A DNA stretch of 64,000 nucleotides from Geomonas sp. RF6 (GCF_021044625.1 NZ_CP087999.1:4423001-4487000), one strand, 5' to 3'; shown: positions 38,080 to 48,294, counted from the first letter of the stretch. Translations and numbers: made by a program. The notes: generated by a model from the sequence alone, not told the origin.

Positions 38080-38535
38080 TTTGAAACCTCCTTGGTTAGG
38101 GTTTGAACCGTCCTTCATCTCTTTTCAGCAGGCAGAAATCGTGCGAAACCTGTGATCTTCCGACGAGAGGGCCTGTATTCACCGCTTTTGCTGTAATTCA
38201 CCCCCTGCTTATTTGTCGCGTAATCTGAATTTCTCGGCAATACGACTGCGACCAGTACTGTCAGAGCAAGGTGTGTTCCACCCCCGCCGCGCTCTTTACC
38301 ACGGCGCGCACTTCAGGCGTTCATGACGGAAAGGGGAAGTAGCAGGCGGCGGCGCTAAGGCTTGCCGCGCCAGATTTAGGACTGCGACTGGAGGGCTGTG
38401 GATGCTGGGGAGCCCGCTCTCGTTTTGGGCAAGGTGGTTTTGCGAAAAGGATGCTGCGGCTGGAGGGGGTAGGAGAGGGGGAGCCGTCGATGGCGGGCTG
38501 CAGGGGATAGTTCCGGAAGGTTTTTAAATTACAGC
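38080..38535. other. Intergenic region upstream of the PEP-CTERM gene
   Basis: No gene. On the minus strand it holds GGTGAATTACAG and GGTGAATACAG about 20 bp apart (around 38180-38215) in the presumed leader, plus the promoter below. The part next to the kinase stop has no clear terminator. Confidence 0.5.
38266..38280 (-). promoter_or_regulatory. Sigma-54-like promoter of the third PEP-CTERM gene
   Basis: Read on the minus strand: TGGAACACACCTTGC. GG and GC are ten bases apart and TTGC is intact; the C of GGCAC is replaced by A. The distance to the start codon is 187 bp, against 188 bp at 10102-10290. Confidence 0.55.
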
Positions 38536-40353
38536 TCATATCTCAATGATGAACTCCGCTCCGTCATCGATGTTTCGAGCCACAATAACTCCGCCCATAT
38601 TTTTTTCAATTATGGTTTTTGACATGAAGAGTCCGAGCCCGGTCCCGCATTGCGGTCCCTTCGTGGTGAAATACGGCTCGAAGATCCTGTCCATGATAGC
38701 TGCCGGGATTCCTCCGGCATTGTCGGCGATGGACACTACTGTCTTCCCTTTTTCGCTCCTCACCCGGATGGTTACCTTCGGGTCTGCCACCCGGCGCTCG
38801 GCGAGCGCGTCACGGGCGTTGTTGAGAATGTTCAGCAGCACCTGGGAGAATTCGTTGGGGTAACCCTCCACCACCGGATCGTCCTGCACGTCGACCCCGA
38901 TATCGATGCTCATGACCTGCCCCTGCAGGCTCCCCTCCATCAGCGAAAGTGTCTTGATCACTTCGTTCCTGACGTTGAACCTGACCTTCTCCTTGTCCGG
39001 CCTGAAAAAGTCACGGAAGTCATCGATGGTCTGCGACATGTGCCTGATGACCTCCATCGCCTTCTCCGTGTTCTTTTCGAGGTACTCGCCGTCGAAGTCC
39101 CCGAGAGAGTAGACAAACTGGGTCTGCTGGACGAGCAGTCCCAACCTGTTTAATGGCTGGCGCCACTGGTGGGCGATGTTCCCCAGCATCTCTCCCATGG
39201 CCGCCTGCCGGCTCTGGTGGATCAGCATCTGCTCGTTTTGCCGCAGGCTTTCCACGGCACGCAGGCGCTCGAAGGTCTCGGCTTGCAGCGCCTGTTCAGC
39301 CTCCTTGCGCAGTGCCGACTGCTGCAGGGTATCGAGGGCGAACGATATCTCCGCTCCCATCTGTTGCAGCAGCTCGACCTGCTGAACATCGAAGAAATCT
39401 TTCTCGCCGGCATAGAGCGTCAGCGCGCCAATGACCTTGTCCCCTTCTCTTATGGAGATGCTTGCCGCGGCTTGGAGTCCATGCCGGTGGGCGCGCGCGT
39501 GCCATGCAGCGGTAAGGGGATCAGTGGAGAAATCGTTGCAGATGTAATGGTTGCCGTGCCGGATCGAGGTGCTTGCCGGCGCCATCCCCTCCGAGTCATC
39601 TGCCAGCGATAGTCCGATGCCGTCGAGATATCCCGTCTCGCCACTGGCGGCCGCGACCGTTGCCGCCCCGTGGCTGCTCTCCGCCAGAGCCACCCAGGCG
39701 AGGCGAAATCCCCCGACATCGACGGAGAGGCGGCAGACTTCTCTGAATACCGACACCGGATCTGCGGCGTGAAGGATGGCGTGGTTGGTTGCGCTTAGCA
39801 CGGCGTAAAGGCGGTTCAAGCGCAATATGGTCTTTTCTGCCTTTTTGAGGAGGCTGATATCACTGATAATCACCCCTGTGGCAGGGCTCCCGGAGAATTC
39901 GCCGGGACTGCAGGAGAGAAGTACCGGCAATAGGGCGCCATCGGCGCGCACGAGGGTAATCTCCCTCGATTCCGAGAGAGGTACGCCGTCCATGACGCGT
40001 GCCAGACAACTCGATGCGTCGGCAGAATGGATATAGGAGGAGAGCGAGCTCCCTATCATCTTCTCCAGCGGAACCTGGAGCATGGCCGCCAGGCGCCGGT
40101 TGCAGTAGAGGATCTTCCCGTCGGGACCGACAATGGCTGCACCTTCCTTCATCGTCTCGACCAGAACCCGGTAGGGGTGCTCCGCGCCCTGGAGGGTGTA
40201 GATCTTGTCTCCTTCGGGAGCGTGGACGACGACGGCATCGACCGCGCCATTGCGGATTGCTTCCAGAATCTGTTCCGCCTCTTCCAGACGCCGGGACAGT
40301 GCCTGCACGTCAATCCTTTCTGGAGCAGTATCTTTATAGTCTGGCGTCGGCAT
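38536..40353 (-). CDS. PAS-PAS/GAF histidine kinase of the kai operon
   Basis: The 605-residue soluble kinase starts with a coiled segment (LSRRLEEAEQILEAIRNGAVDAVVV), a PAS domain (about 60-175), a GAF domain (about 190-335; VCRLSVDVGGFRLAWVALAE), then a DHp helix with the phospho-His in NIAHQWRQPLNRL and a HATPase domain (NILNNARDALAER, DNAGGIP, GTGLGLFMSKTII). It lies 30 bp downstream of the second kaiB and would be co-transcribed with kaiC-kaiB-kaiB. It lacks the KaiB-like N-terminal domain of SasA, so a link to the Kai proteins is inferred from the operon alone. Confidence 0.9.
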   Translation of the reverse strand: MPTPDYKDTAPERIDVQALSRRLEEAEQILEAIRNGAVDAVVVHAPEGDKIYTLQGAEHPYRVLVETMKEGAAIVGPDGKILYCNRRLAAMLQVPLEKMIGSSLSSYIHSADASSCLARVMDGVPLSESREITLVRADGALLPVLLSCSPGEFSGSPATGVIISDISLLKKAEKTILRLNRLYAVLSATNHAILHAADPVSVFREVCRLSVDVGGFRLAWVALAESSHGAATVAAASGETGYLDGIGLSLADDSEGMAPASTSIRHGNHYICNDFSTDPLTAAWHARAHRHGLQAAASISIREGDKVIGALTLYAGEKDFFDVQQVELLQQMGAEISFALDTLQQSALRKEAEQALQAETFERLRAVESLRQNEQMLIHQSRQAAMGEMLGNIAHQWRQPLNRLGLLVQQTQFVYSLGDFDGEYLEKNTEKAMEVIRHMSQTIDDFRDFFRPDKEKVRFNVRNEVIKTLSLMEGSLQGQVMSIDIGVDVQDDPVVEGYPNEFSQVLLNILNNARDALAERRVADPKVTIRVRSEKGKTVVSIADNAGGIPAAIMDRIFEPYFTTKGPQCGTGLGLFMSKTIIEKNMGGVIVARNIDDGAEFIIEI

Positions 40354-40383
40354 ACTCTAGGTCACCCTCATTCGGTCATCCCA

Positions 40384-40743
40384 CTACTTTCTCGTGCGCA
40401 GGTCAAGGCCCAGCAGGATCCTCTCCGTCTGCGACATGTCCCCTATGAACTTGCGAAGAGGGGGGGGCAGCTCCTTCACCAGGGTCGGCGCCGCGACTAT
40501 CTGCCCCTCCTTTGCGAAAATCGGCTGCTGATAGATGTCCACGACTTCAAGCTGGTAGCCGCCGCTGAGGTGATCTTTGCAGATCTTCTGCACGTTCTCG
40601 ATCGCCTTCACGGAGTTCGGAGTCAGTCCGGAGACGTACAGCCGCAGGATATACAATCCCGGCTCAGCCGTGAGCGCAGCCTCGAAAACCTCAGCCCTGT
40701 CCTCGAAGGCGCCGGATTCGTCCTTCTCTTTCTTTTCCATCAT
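40384..40743 (-). CDS. kaiB: KaiB-family protein, second copy
   Basis: A 119-residue protein with a charged N-terminal extension (MMEKKEKDESGAFEDRAEVF) and then the KaiB core: LYILRLYVSGLTPNSVKAI, YQLEVVDIYQQPIFAKEGQI, VAAPTLVKELPPPLRKFIGD and TERILLGLDL. KaiB is a thioredoxin-like, fold-switching partner of KaiC. The copy differs from its neighbour by the extension and by YQQPIFAKEGQIVAAP in place of [16 protein letters not shown]. It starts 18 bp after that gene. A second ATG (40740) is possible. Confidence 0.93.
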   Translation of the reverse strand: MMEKKEKDESGAFEDRAEVFEAALTAEPGLYILRLYVSGLTPNSVKAIENVQKICKDHLSGGYQLEVVDIYQQPIFAKEGQIVAAPTLVKELPPPLRKFIGDMSQTERILLGLDLRTRK

Positions 40744-40761
40744 TTCCTCGTGCCCTCGCCG

Positions 40762-41094
40762 TCAGGGAAGGGGGCGAATGTCCAGTCCGACAAGGACGCG
40801 CTCCGTGTTGGACAGGTCCCCGATGATCTTTTTCATCGGTGGCGGAAGCCGGCGCACCAGGGTCGGCAGTGCCAGGATCTGGTCGTTTCTGGCGAGAGCA
40901 GGGTTCACCACGAGGTCCACGACCTCAATCTGGTACATGCCTTCCAGGTGCTCCTCGCAAATCCTTTTCAGGTTCGCAAAGGCTGCCACCGACTTCGGGG
41001 TCTGTCCGGCCACGTACAGCCTGAGTATCCATTTTTCCTCGCCCGCGTCCTGCTGCGCGGGTGCCATCGAGCTCCTGCTGCCGCAATCTGTCAT
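40762..41094 (-). CDS. kaiB: KaiB-family protein, first copy
   Basis: A 110-residue protein with the canonical KaiB sequence [58 protein letters not shown] and [10 protein letters not shown]. Its ATG overlaps the kaiC stop (ATGA at 41094-41091), implying coupled translation. In cyanobacteria KaiB binds phosphorylated KaiC and helps its dephosphorylation by sequestering KaiA; no kaiA is seen here. Confidence 0.95.
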   Translation of the reverse strand: MTDCGSRSSMAPAQQDAGEEKWILRLYVAGQTPKSVAAFANLKRICEEHLEGMYQIEVVDLVVNPALARNDQILALPTLVRRLPPPMKKIIGDLSNTERVLVGLDIRPLP

Positions 41095-42851
41095 TGGGCA
41101 CCCCGCTGGCCGGATTTCGCCGCCGTTGCCGCATCGCAGTCCGCCCTGCGGCTTGCCGCCATCACGGCGCTGGCCTCTGCCATCGTTACCTCCCGCTGTC
41201 TCTCCCGGGCGAGAGAGATCTCCAGATCTTCCTTTTCGACCTCGTATTCGGCGTACAGGGCAGCTACCTGGGCTTCCAGAAGCGCCTTCTTGCGCGCGAG
41301 ATCGCGCTGCCGGCGCTCGATTTCCTGCTGCTGTTCCAGGGACTGCGCCAGATCACGCGCCTCCTGCGCGGTGCGGGCGGACCCGGTGAGGACTCCGGCG
41401 GCGCCGAGATAGACGTCCCGGAGCCGGATCCCCTGGTCTGTGAGGAGGTATTCCCGCACCTGGTTTGAGTGCGACATGCCGCGGGACTTGAGGATGTACA
41501 GGCCGCGGTTTCTCTCGCCGGTTTCCTCCATGGTCTGCAGGAGAAGCCAGGTATCCATCAGAGACGACACCCCCACCTCCGTCTTTTCCAGGCTGCCGCC
41601 GGCAGTCGTCAGGTCGGTACAGAAGGCGGTTATCTCCTTCGTCTTCAGGTAGTCGATCAGGCGGGAGAGCATCGACTTCACCTCGGCGTCGCTGGCACCG
41701 CTTACCAGGCTGGAGATCGGATCGACCACCACCACCGACGGGTTTATCTCGTCGATCACCTTGTGCATCGTAACAAGGTGCATTTCAAGCCCGTACAGGG
41801 TCGGACGCGTGTTGTGGAAGGTCAGCAGCCCCTTGTCGATCCACTGCTCCAGATCGATCCCGATCGATCGCATGTTGCGGATGATCTGGTTCTGGGACTC
41901 TTCGAACCCGAAGTACACGGCGCGCTCGCCACGGCGGCAGGCGGCATCGACGAAGTGGGCAGAGAAGCTGGACTTCCCTGTTCCGGCAGTGCCGGTTATG
42001 AGGACGCTGCTTCCCCTGTAGTACCCCTTGCCCCCCAGCATGGTGTCGAGTCTCTCGACCCCCGACGATATGCGCTCGGTGGAAGCAGGGTGGGCGAGTC
42101 CGAGCGAGGATATGGGCATGACGGACAGGCCGCGCTCGTCGATAAGGAACGGATACTGGTTTGTGCCATGGGAAGATCCGCGATACTTTATGATGCGCAT
42201 CCGCCGGGTCGCTATCTGCTGGGTCACTGTGTGGTCCAGGAAGATGACGCAGTCCGCCACGTATTCCTCAAGCCCGTAGCGGGTAAGGGTCTTCTCCCCC
42301 TGCTCGCCGGTAACGATGGCGGTGACTCCCTTGTCCTTCAGGAAGCGAAAGAGCCGTCTCAGCTCCGCGCGCAGGATGCTCTCGTTGTCGAGGCCGGAGA
42401 AAAGGGCCTCGATGGTATCGAGGACGACCCGCTTCGCGCCGATGGAGTCGATGGCGTACCCCATGCGGATGAAGAGCCCCTCCAGATCGTAGTCGCCGGT
42501 TTCCTCTATCTCGCTCTTCTCTATGTGCACATAATCGAGTACCAGTTTCCCCTGCCGGGCAAGATCATCGAGGTCGAAGCCCAGAGAGGCGAAGTTCTTC
42601 GCCAGCTCGTCCGATTTCTCTTCAAAGGACATGAACACGCCCGGTTCGGAGAATTCAGTCGCACCGTGCACCAGGAACTCCATGGCAAGAAGTGTCTTTC
42701 CGCAACCGGTCCCGCCGCAAACGAGCGTCGGGCGCCCCATGGGGAGACCTCCTCCGGTTATTTCATCAAGTCCCTTGATCCCGCTGGGAGCCTTCTGAAT
42801 CACCTCGGGGGCCTGTGTTGCCTCTTTTTCGGGTGCGGCTGCCTTCTCCAT
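41091..42851 (-). CDS. kaiC: KaiC-family double-domain ATPase/kinase
   Basis: With the start at 42851 (GAGGAG six bases upstream) the protein has 586 residues and near-collinear numbering with cyanobacterial KaiC. CI has Walker A GGTGCGKT (46-53) and the Glu pair in SFEEKSDE (77-78). CII has Walker [10 protein letters not shown] (287-295) and the Glu pair in GFEESQN (317-318). The autophosphorylation segment reads [11 protein letters not shown] (T424, S429, S430), corresponding to T426, S431 and T432 of Synechococcus. After about residue 500 there is a coiled-coil extension ([19 protein letters not shown]...) beyond the usual 519 residues. ATGs at 42878 and 42908 are alternative starts. Expected to be a cytoplasmic hexamer. 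Confidence 0.93.
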   Translation of the reverse strand: MEKAAAPEKEATQAPEVIQKAPSGIKGLDEITGGGLPMGRPTLVCGGTGCGKTLLAMEFLVHGATEFSEPGVFMSFEEKSDELAKNFASLGFDLDDLARQGKLVLDYVHIEKSEIEETGDYDLEGLFIRMGYAIDSIGAKRVVLDTIEALFSGLDNESILRAELRRLFRFLKDKGVTAIVTGEQGEKTLTRYGLEEYVADCVIFLDHTVTQQIATRRMRIIKYRGSSHGTNQYPFLIDERGLSVMPISSLGLAHPASTERISSGVERLDTMLGGKGYYRGSSVLITGTAGTGKSSFSAHFVDAACRRGERAVYFGFEESQNQIIRNMRSIGIDLEQWIDKGLLTFHNTRPTLYGLEMHLVTMHKVIDEINPSVVVVDPISSLVSGASDAEVKSMLSRLIDYLKTKEITAFCTDLTTAGGSLEKTEVGVSSLMDTWLLLQTMEETGERNRGLYILKSRGMSHSNQVREYLLTDQGIRLRDVYLGAAGVLTGSARTAQEARDLAQSLEQQQEIERRQRDLARKKALLEAQVAALYAEYEVEKEDLEISLARERQREVTMAEASAVMAASRRADCDAATAAKSGQRGAQ

Positions 42852-43003
42852 GCTTTTCTCCTCTTCGGTGTTGATCATGCGCTCTTTCCGGCCGGGGAAG
42901 GGTACCATACCTTTTGTGGCTGAGAAACGTTTTATTTGTTTCCGAGCGATCTTTTTTAATGGGATAGCTACAACACCCTGGGTGAGCAGTCGTGGGGTGC
43001 ATC

Positions 43004-43210
43004 CTATAGCGTGAAATACAAAGTTGCTCCCTTATCGGGCTCACCTTCGGCCCATATCCTGCCGCCATGTCGCTTGATGATGCGTTCTACCGTCGCGAGA
43101 CTGATCCCCAGCCATCCCACCCGTTCACCACTGTGCAGACGACGGAAGGGCTCGAAGATGTCCCTGGCATGTGCCATGTCGAACCCAATGCCGTTGTCTC
43201 TGACACTTTG
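43004..43210 (-). pseudogene. Remnant of a histidine kinase HATPase domain
   Basis: The frame gives [40 protein letters not shown] and [20 protein letters not shown] before a stop at 43004. This is the C-terminal third of a kinase, but the first part of the catalytic domain and the DHp helix are absent, and the G2 box reads [11 protein letters not shown] instead of the GxGIGLATVE of its relatives. Upstream sequence does not resemble a kinase. It resembles the domain encoded at 44230-44448. Confidence 0.75.
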
Positions 43211-43369
43211 AGCTTGAGCCGGCGTCGCGGTTCCCGGTGTACCGTACAGGGTATGCCGCCAGAGGGGGGATGGAGTATAGTATTGATAATGGCAAAAAAT
43301 CCGGACTAACCTTGTGCTGGTAAAACTCATCGAGGACTACTGGTTCGGCATCGTGCAGTTGCCGCCAAA

Positions 43370-44448
43370 GTGACCATTATGGAGAGAACGACAGAGATAC
43401 TTATCATCGAGGACGACAGGGCGGAGGCGGATCTGATATTGGAGATGCTCTCTGATATCCGCAAGGAGCAATTCTCGGTTCATCATGTAGATTATCTCGC
43501 CAAGGGGCTCGAGCTCATGAAGGATCGTAGCTTCGACTGCATTCTAGTCGATCTTGGGCTTCCAGACAGCCGTGGGCTCGAGAGCGCGCTTTCGGTGCGC
43601 AGGCAAGACCCGAAAGTGCCGATCGTGGTGCTGACCGTGCTAAATGATGAGGAGAGCGCCCTCTCATCTCTGCAGTTGGACATTCAGGACTACCTTATCA
43701 AGGGGGAAATCAATGCCGCAGTCCTTACTCGTGCCATCCGATATGCCAGGCAACGGAAGGCAGTCATGGAGGAACTGCGGGAAGCCAACAACGAATTGGA
43801 GGCCTCAACCATACGGTGGCACATGACCTGCGACAGCCTATAAACGCCATCAGCGCCTACTGCCAAGCTGTGGAAGAAATGTGTGGTCCCGTGCTTGACG
43901 ATGTCTGCCTTAGCTACCTGCAGCAATGCTATCAGGGCGCTCTGCGGATGAGCCGGCTTGTGGATTCTCTTTTGAATTTTTCTCGTGCCGGGCGGGTGGC
44001 GTTGCGGAGGGAGAGGGTCGATTTAGCCGCCATGGCGAAGGAGGCGGCAAGAGAGTTGACAGGCGCCTCCCCCGAACGGGAGGTTATATTCGAGATCCCC
44101 GATGGTGTCTTTGCAGATGGAGATCCGGATCTCCTCCGCCTCGTTCTCGATAACCTTCTTGGAAACGCATGGAAGTTCACCGAGGGGCTTCGTGGCGCGG
44201 TCATCGAGTTTGGGACGGTGGCGATAGACGGAGGGTTCGCCTACTTCGTGCGGGACAATGGTCCAGGGTTCGAGGCAGCGCGGGCAGAGAAGATCTTCGC
44301 TCCCTTCCAGCGCCTCCCTGGTACGCAGAAGGGTGGCTTCGGCATCGGCTTGGCCACAGTGCAACGGATCATTCAGCGTCACGGCGGGCACACATGGGCT
44401 GAAGGAACGCCAGGAAAAGGGGCGATCTTCTACTTTACTGTGCGTTGA
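43370..44448 (+). pseudogene. REC-histidine kinase gene split by a one-base frameshift
   Basis: The first part (43370-43843) encodes a receiver (ILIIEDDRAEADLIL, Asp in CILVDLGLPDSRG, Lys-like DYLIKGE) and the linker REANNELEA, then runs out of frame. The second frame continues with LNHTVAHDLRQPINAISAYC (phospho-His) and a full HATPase domain (NLLGNAWKFT, VRDNGPGF, GIGLATVQRII) to a stop at 44446-44448. Related kinases read ELEAFNHTVAHDL; inserting one T at about 43805 (GCC-TC to GCC-TTC) restores this exactly. Either a recent pseudogene or a sequence error; if intact it would be a 359-residue REC-kinase. The next gene is a response regulator. Confidence 0.85.
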
Positions 44449-44497
44449 GGAGGGGCTGGTTTTCTTTCATCGACGTCGCAAGATTGGTGAGGTCAAC

Positions 44498-44902
44498 ATG
44501 TCTTCAAATGACACTGAAAAGACCTGTTCCCTGCTGATGGTTGAGGACGATGCAGTGACGCGCACAGTGATTGCACGCATGGTCGCGCGCAAGTTTCCAA
44601 AATGCGCGATCTATGAAGCTGACAACGGAAAAGACGGGTTGTATCTTTTCGAGATGCACCGGCCTGACATCGTCATAACAGACATAAACATGCCTGAAAT
44701 GACAGGGATTGAGATGGCTCGCGCCATAAGAGAGATTGATGCTGGTGTGACGTTCATTGTGTTAACCGCTTACGGCAATCAGCGGTTCAACGAGGAACTG
44801 TCCCAGATAGACTACTGTGCCTACATTATGAAGCCCGTCGACTTCAAGGAATTATTTGCTCATATCGAGAAGTGTTGTGGCTCATGTCAGAAATCTCTGT
44901 AG
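44498..44902 (+). CDS. Single-domain response regulator
   Basis: A 134-residue receiver: SLLMVEDDAVTRTVI, phospho-Asp in IVITDINMPEMTGIEM, Thr in IVLTAYG, Lys in YIMKPVDFKELF. No output domain. GAGG at 44489-44492 supports the ATG at 44498. It belongs to a local family with the products at 48354 and 56289 and with the remnant at 48811-49200, which is a decayed copy. It follows the frameshifted kinase and was probably its partner. Confidence 0.92.
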   Translation: MSSNDTEKTCSLLMVEDDAVTRTVIARMVARKFPKCAIYEADNGKDGLYLFEMHRPDIVITDINMPEMTGIEMARAIREIDAGVTFIVLTAYGNQRFNEELSQIDYCAYIMKPVDFKELFAHIEKCCGSCQKSL

Positions 44903-45154
44903 CTAAAACGTCGAGTCGAGGCGTCTACCTTCAACGATGACCCCACCTGCAAGGCGCTGGAGAGTTCCGCCCCGCAGGTCCCCCGCCGAGCAGGAGCACG
45001 TCGCCGGCATGGACCCGTACTGACCCTCAAATCCTCGCCTTCCTGGCGGCAGTACGCCCCACCTATTCCAAACCTCTTGCTGTGCGTGATAATATAGTAA
45101 GCCCTACCCCTCCCTTGGTAGGGAGTCGGATCGATAGCGAAGGCATCTCACAGC
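44903..45154. other. Intergenic region, no feature seen
   Basis: About 250 bp without a gene; CCTACCCCTCCCTTGGTAGGGAG near 45100 can form a short hairpin. Confidence 0.4.
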
Positions 45155-48100
45155 ATGGCGAAACGCGATGACGAAATAGGCCGGAGCTGGCTTGCCGACG
45201 GTGGAGAGATGGGCAAGCTGATACGGTCAATGGACTGGTCGCGGACGCCTCTGGGGCCGATCGAATCGTGGCCCCAGAGTCTGCGCACCACGGTCAGCCT
45301 GTGCCTTGCCTCAAACTTCCCCATCTCCCTCGCCTGGGGCCCAACCACATCCAGATTTACAACGACGGCTACTGGCCCATCTGCGGCGGCAAGCATCCGC
45401 GTTCCATGGGGCAGGACTTCACCGAGTGCTGGGCGTCGTGCTGGCCGGAAATAGGCGAGGCTTTCCAGCGTGCGCTGGCGGGCGAGACTTCCTACCTGGA
45501 AAATCAGCGCATGTTTCTGGACCGGAACGGCTACCTGGAGGAAACCTTCTTCACCTTCTCCTTCAGCCCCATCCGCGACGAGACTGGAGGGGTCGGCGGC
45601 CTCTTCCACCCGGTGAACGAGACGACTGGCGAGATGCTTGCGGAGCGGCGTATCAGTGCCCTGAGGGACCTGGGGGCACGAATGGGCAAGGCCAAGAACA
45701 GCGACGAGGCGCTTACGGCAGCCGCGGAAGTGCTGGAAGCGTACGCCCTGGACTTGCCCTTCGTCATCCTTTACGCGATCGACGCGAAGGGGAAGACGGC
45801 ACGGCTGGTAAGCAGCACCGGGACGGGAGCAGGGACTCCATTCACTCCGCCAATCATCGAAGTGGATGACAAAGAGGCCGCCTGGCCGCTGGCAGAGGTG
45901 GCGCATTCCGGTACCCCGCAAGAGATACAGTTGGGCGACAAGATCTCCTCCCCCTGCGGCCCATATCCCGAGCCCCCCGCGCTCGCCCTGGCACTCCCCA
46001 TATCGATACCGGGTCGGAAGCTCCCGGCTGCCATCTTTATCGCCGGCGTCAGCTCGCGCCTGCCCTTCAACGACAGGTACCGCGTCTTCTACGAGCAGCT
46101 CGCGGTGACCATCAGCGCCGCCGTGGCAAACGCCAGTGCCTACGAGGAGGAGAAACTGCGCGCCGAGAGGCTCGCCGAGCTGGACCGCGCCAAGACGGTT
46201 TTTTTCAGCAACGTGAGTCACGAGTTCCGCACCCCCCTCACTCTCATGCTCGGTCCCCTGGAGGACGTCCTGGCACATGCCGACGGGAGTGTTGCCGCAG
46301 GGGATCGCGACCACATCGTGGTGGCCCACCGCAACTGCCTGCGGCTTCTGAAGCTGGTAAATTCGCTCCTCGACTTTACTCGTATCGAATCCGGGCGATT
46401 CCGCGCCGATTACCGCCCCGCCGAACTGGCGACCTTGACCACCCACCTTGCCAGCGCTTTCCGCTCAGCCGTGGAGAAGGCAGGCCTGGAGTTCGTCGTC
46501 GACTGCGCGCAGCTCACCGAGCCGGTCTACGTGGACCGTGACATGCTGGAAAAGATCGTCCTCAACCTCCTTTCCAACGCCTTCAAGTTTACCCTTCAGG
46601 GACGCATCACCCTGCGTCTCTATTCCTGCGGGAACCATGCGGAGCTGGCTGTGCAGGACACCGGTTGCGGCATCCCGGAAGGCGAGCTTGACAACGTCTT
46701 CAAGCGCTTCCACCGCATCGAGGGGACCCGGGGACGAACCTACGAGGGAACCGGCATCGGGCTCGCTCTAGTGGCGGAGCTGGTGAAGATGCACGGCGGG
46801 AGCATCCGCGTGGAGAGCGCCCTCGGCCGGGGCAGCACCTTTACCGTCTCATTCCCCTACGGAAAGGAACACCTTCCTGCCGAGCACATCGACACCGGTG
46901 AGGCACCCTCCTCGACCCGTGCCGATGCATTCGTGGAGGAGGCGCTGCGCTGGCTCCCTGATGAGGCTTGTGACGCAGCCGCGGAGAGAGCCGACGATGT
47001 GGCAGCCACCGGAGCAGGGGAGGCCAGCTACCTGCTGGTGGCTGACGACAACTCTGATATGCGGGAATACCTCTGCAAGCTGCTCCGGACCAAGTATGAG
47101 GTGCATGCGGTGGCTGATGGGGAAGAGGCTTGGCAGTCTCTTCTTGAGCGGAGACCGGACTTGCTACTTAGTGACGTCATGATGCCCAGCTTGGACGGCT
47201 TCGGCTTGCTCGCGCGCCTGCGCCAGGATCCACGGACCCGTTCCCTTCCGGTACTCATGCTCTCGGCGCGGGCGGGGGAGGAGTCGCGTGTGGAAGGGCT
47301 GGAGGCGGGCGCTGACGACTACCTGGTGAAGCCCTTCAGCGCGCGGGAGCTGGTGGCGCGGGTGTCGGTAAACCTGGAGATGGCGAGACTTAGGCAGGAA
47401 TCGGCCCGCAACGAGGAACGGCTGAAGGCTAAGCAGCAGGCAACGGAAGAGCTGGAACATATGGTGGCCCAGCGTACTGAGCAGCTGGAGGTGCAGCGGG
47501 CGGAACTGGAGGTGCAAAACCGCCATCTTGTGGAATTGAACGACAGGCTGGAGGAGGAGATTGCTGCCCGTGCGCGGGCCCAGGCATCCTTGGACTTGGC
47601 CGTTGCCGACCTGCAGCGTTCCAACAGGGATCTGGAACTGTTCGCGTCGGTGGCATCGCACGACCTGCAGGAACCACTGCATACCATTACAAGCTATACG
47701 GAGCTGCTCGCCCAGAGGTACCAGGGGAAAGTAGATGACAAGGTCGACCGCTACGTGCACTACATCGTGGACGGCACGGCGCAGATGCGAACCCTCATCA
47801 ACGACCTCCTGGCCTACTCCCGCGTGGGAACCAGGGCAAAGCCTTTTGCTCCGGTCGAGCTCGACTCCGTTCTGACCCAGGCCGAAACTCACCTGAGAAG
47901 GGCGATAGAGGAGAGCAACGCCACGATCGAGCGGGACGCCCTGCCGAAGGTGAAAGGGGACGACGTTCAGCTGGTGCAGCTTTTCCAAAACCTCATCGGC
48001 AACGCGATAAAGTTCAGGAAGCCCGACATACCGCCGCGTGTCTCGGTCACCTGCGAGAGCCGCGACCGCGACTGGGTTTTTGGCGTGCGCGACAACGGCA

Positions 48101-48294
48101 TCGGGGTGGAGCCCCAGTATTTCGACCGGGTCTTCGAGGTTTTCCGGCGACTGCACACCCGCGAGGAGTACGAGGGTAGCGGCATTGGGCTTGCGATCTG
48201 CCGCAAGATCGTGGAGCATCACGGCGGGCGCATCTGGGTGGAATCCCTCCCCGGGGAGGGATCCTCCTTTTTCTTCACCATGCCGAGGGTGTGA
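45155..48294 (+). pseudogene. Hybrid kinase gene (PAS-like/GAF-kinase-REC-kinase) with a one-base frameshift near its start
   Basis: The N-terminus MAKRDDEIGRSWLADGGEMG, DWSRTPLGPIESWPQSLRTT and NFPISLAWGP is in one frame; the continuation NHIQIYNDGYWPICGGKHP is in another. One base is missing in the GGGGCCC run at 45336-45342. After that the frame is open to 48294: a GAF-like region (about 45640-46150), kinase 1 (FSNVSHEFRTPLTLMLGPLE, GTGIGLALVAELV), a receiver (LLVADDNSDMREYL, Asp in LLLSDVMMPSLDG, Lys in DDYLVKPFS), a coiled coil, and kinase 2 (SVASHDLQEPLHTITSYTEL, GSGIGLAICRKIV). Two kinase cores in one chain is unusual. It may be a disabled gene, a sequence error, or could be translated from an internal start without the first PAS part. 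Confidence 0.82.

Noticed and set aside
38536-42923. Long plus-strand open frames opposite the kai operon
   Set aside because: Antisense shadows of kaiC and the kinase; no family resemblance in translation.
43370-43843. Treating the receiver part of the frameshifted gene as an intact stand-alone response regulator
   Set aside because: The linker and H-box continue in the next frame with conserved sequence, so the original product was a receiver-kinase fusion; the short product ends in unrelated residues.
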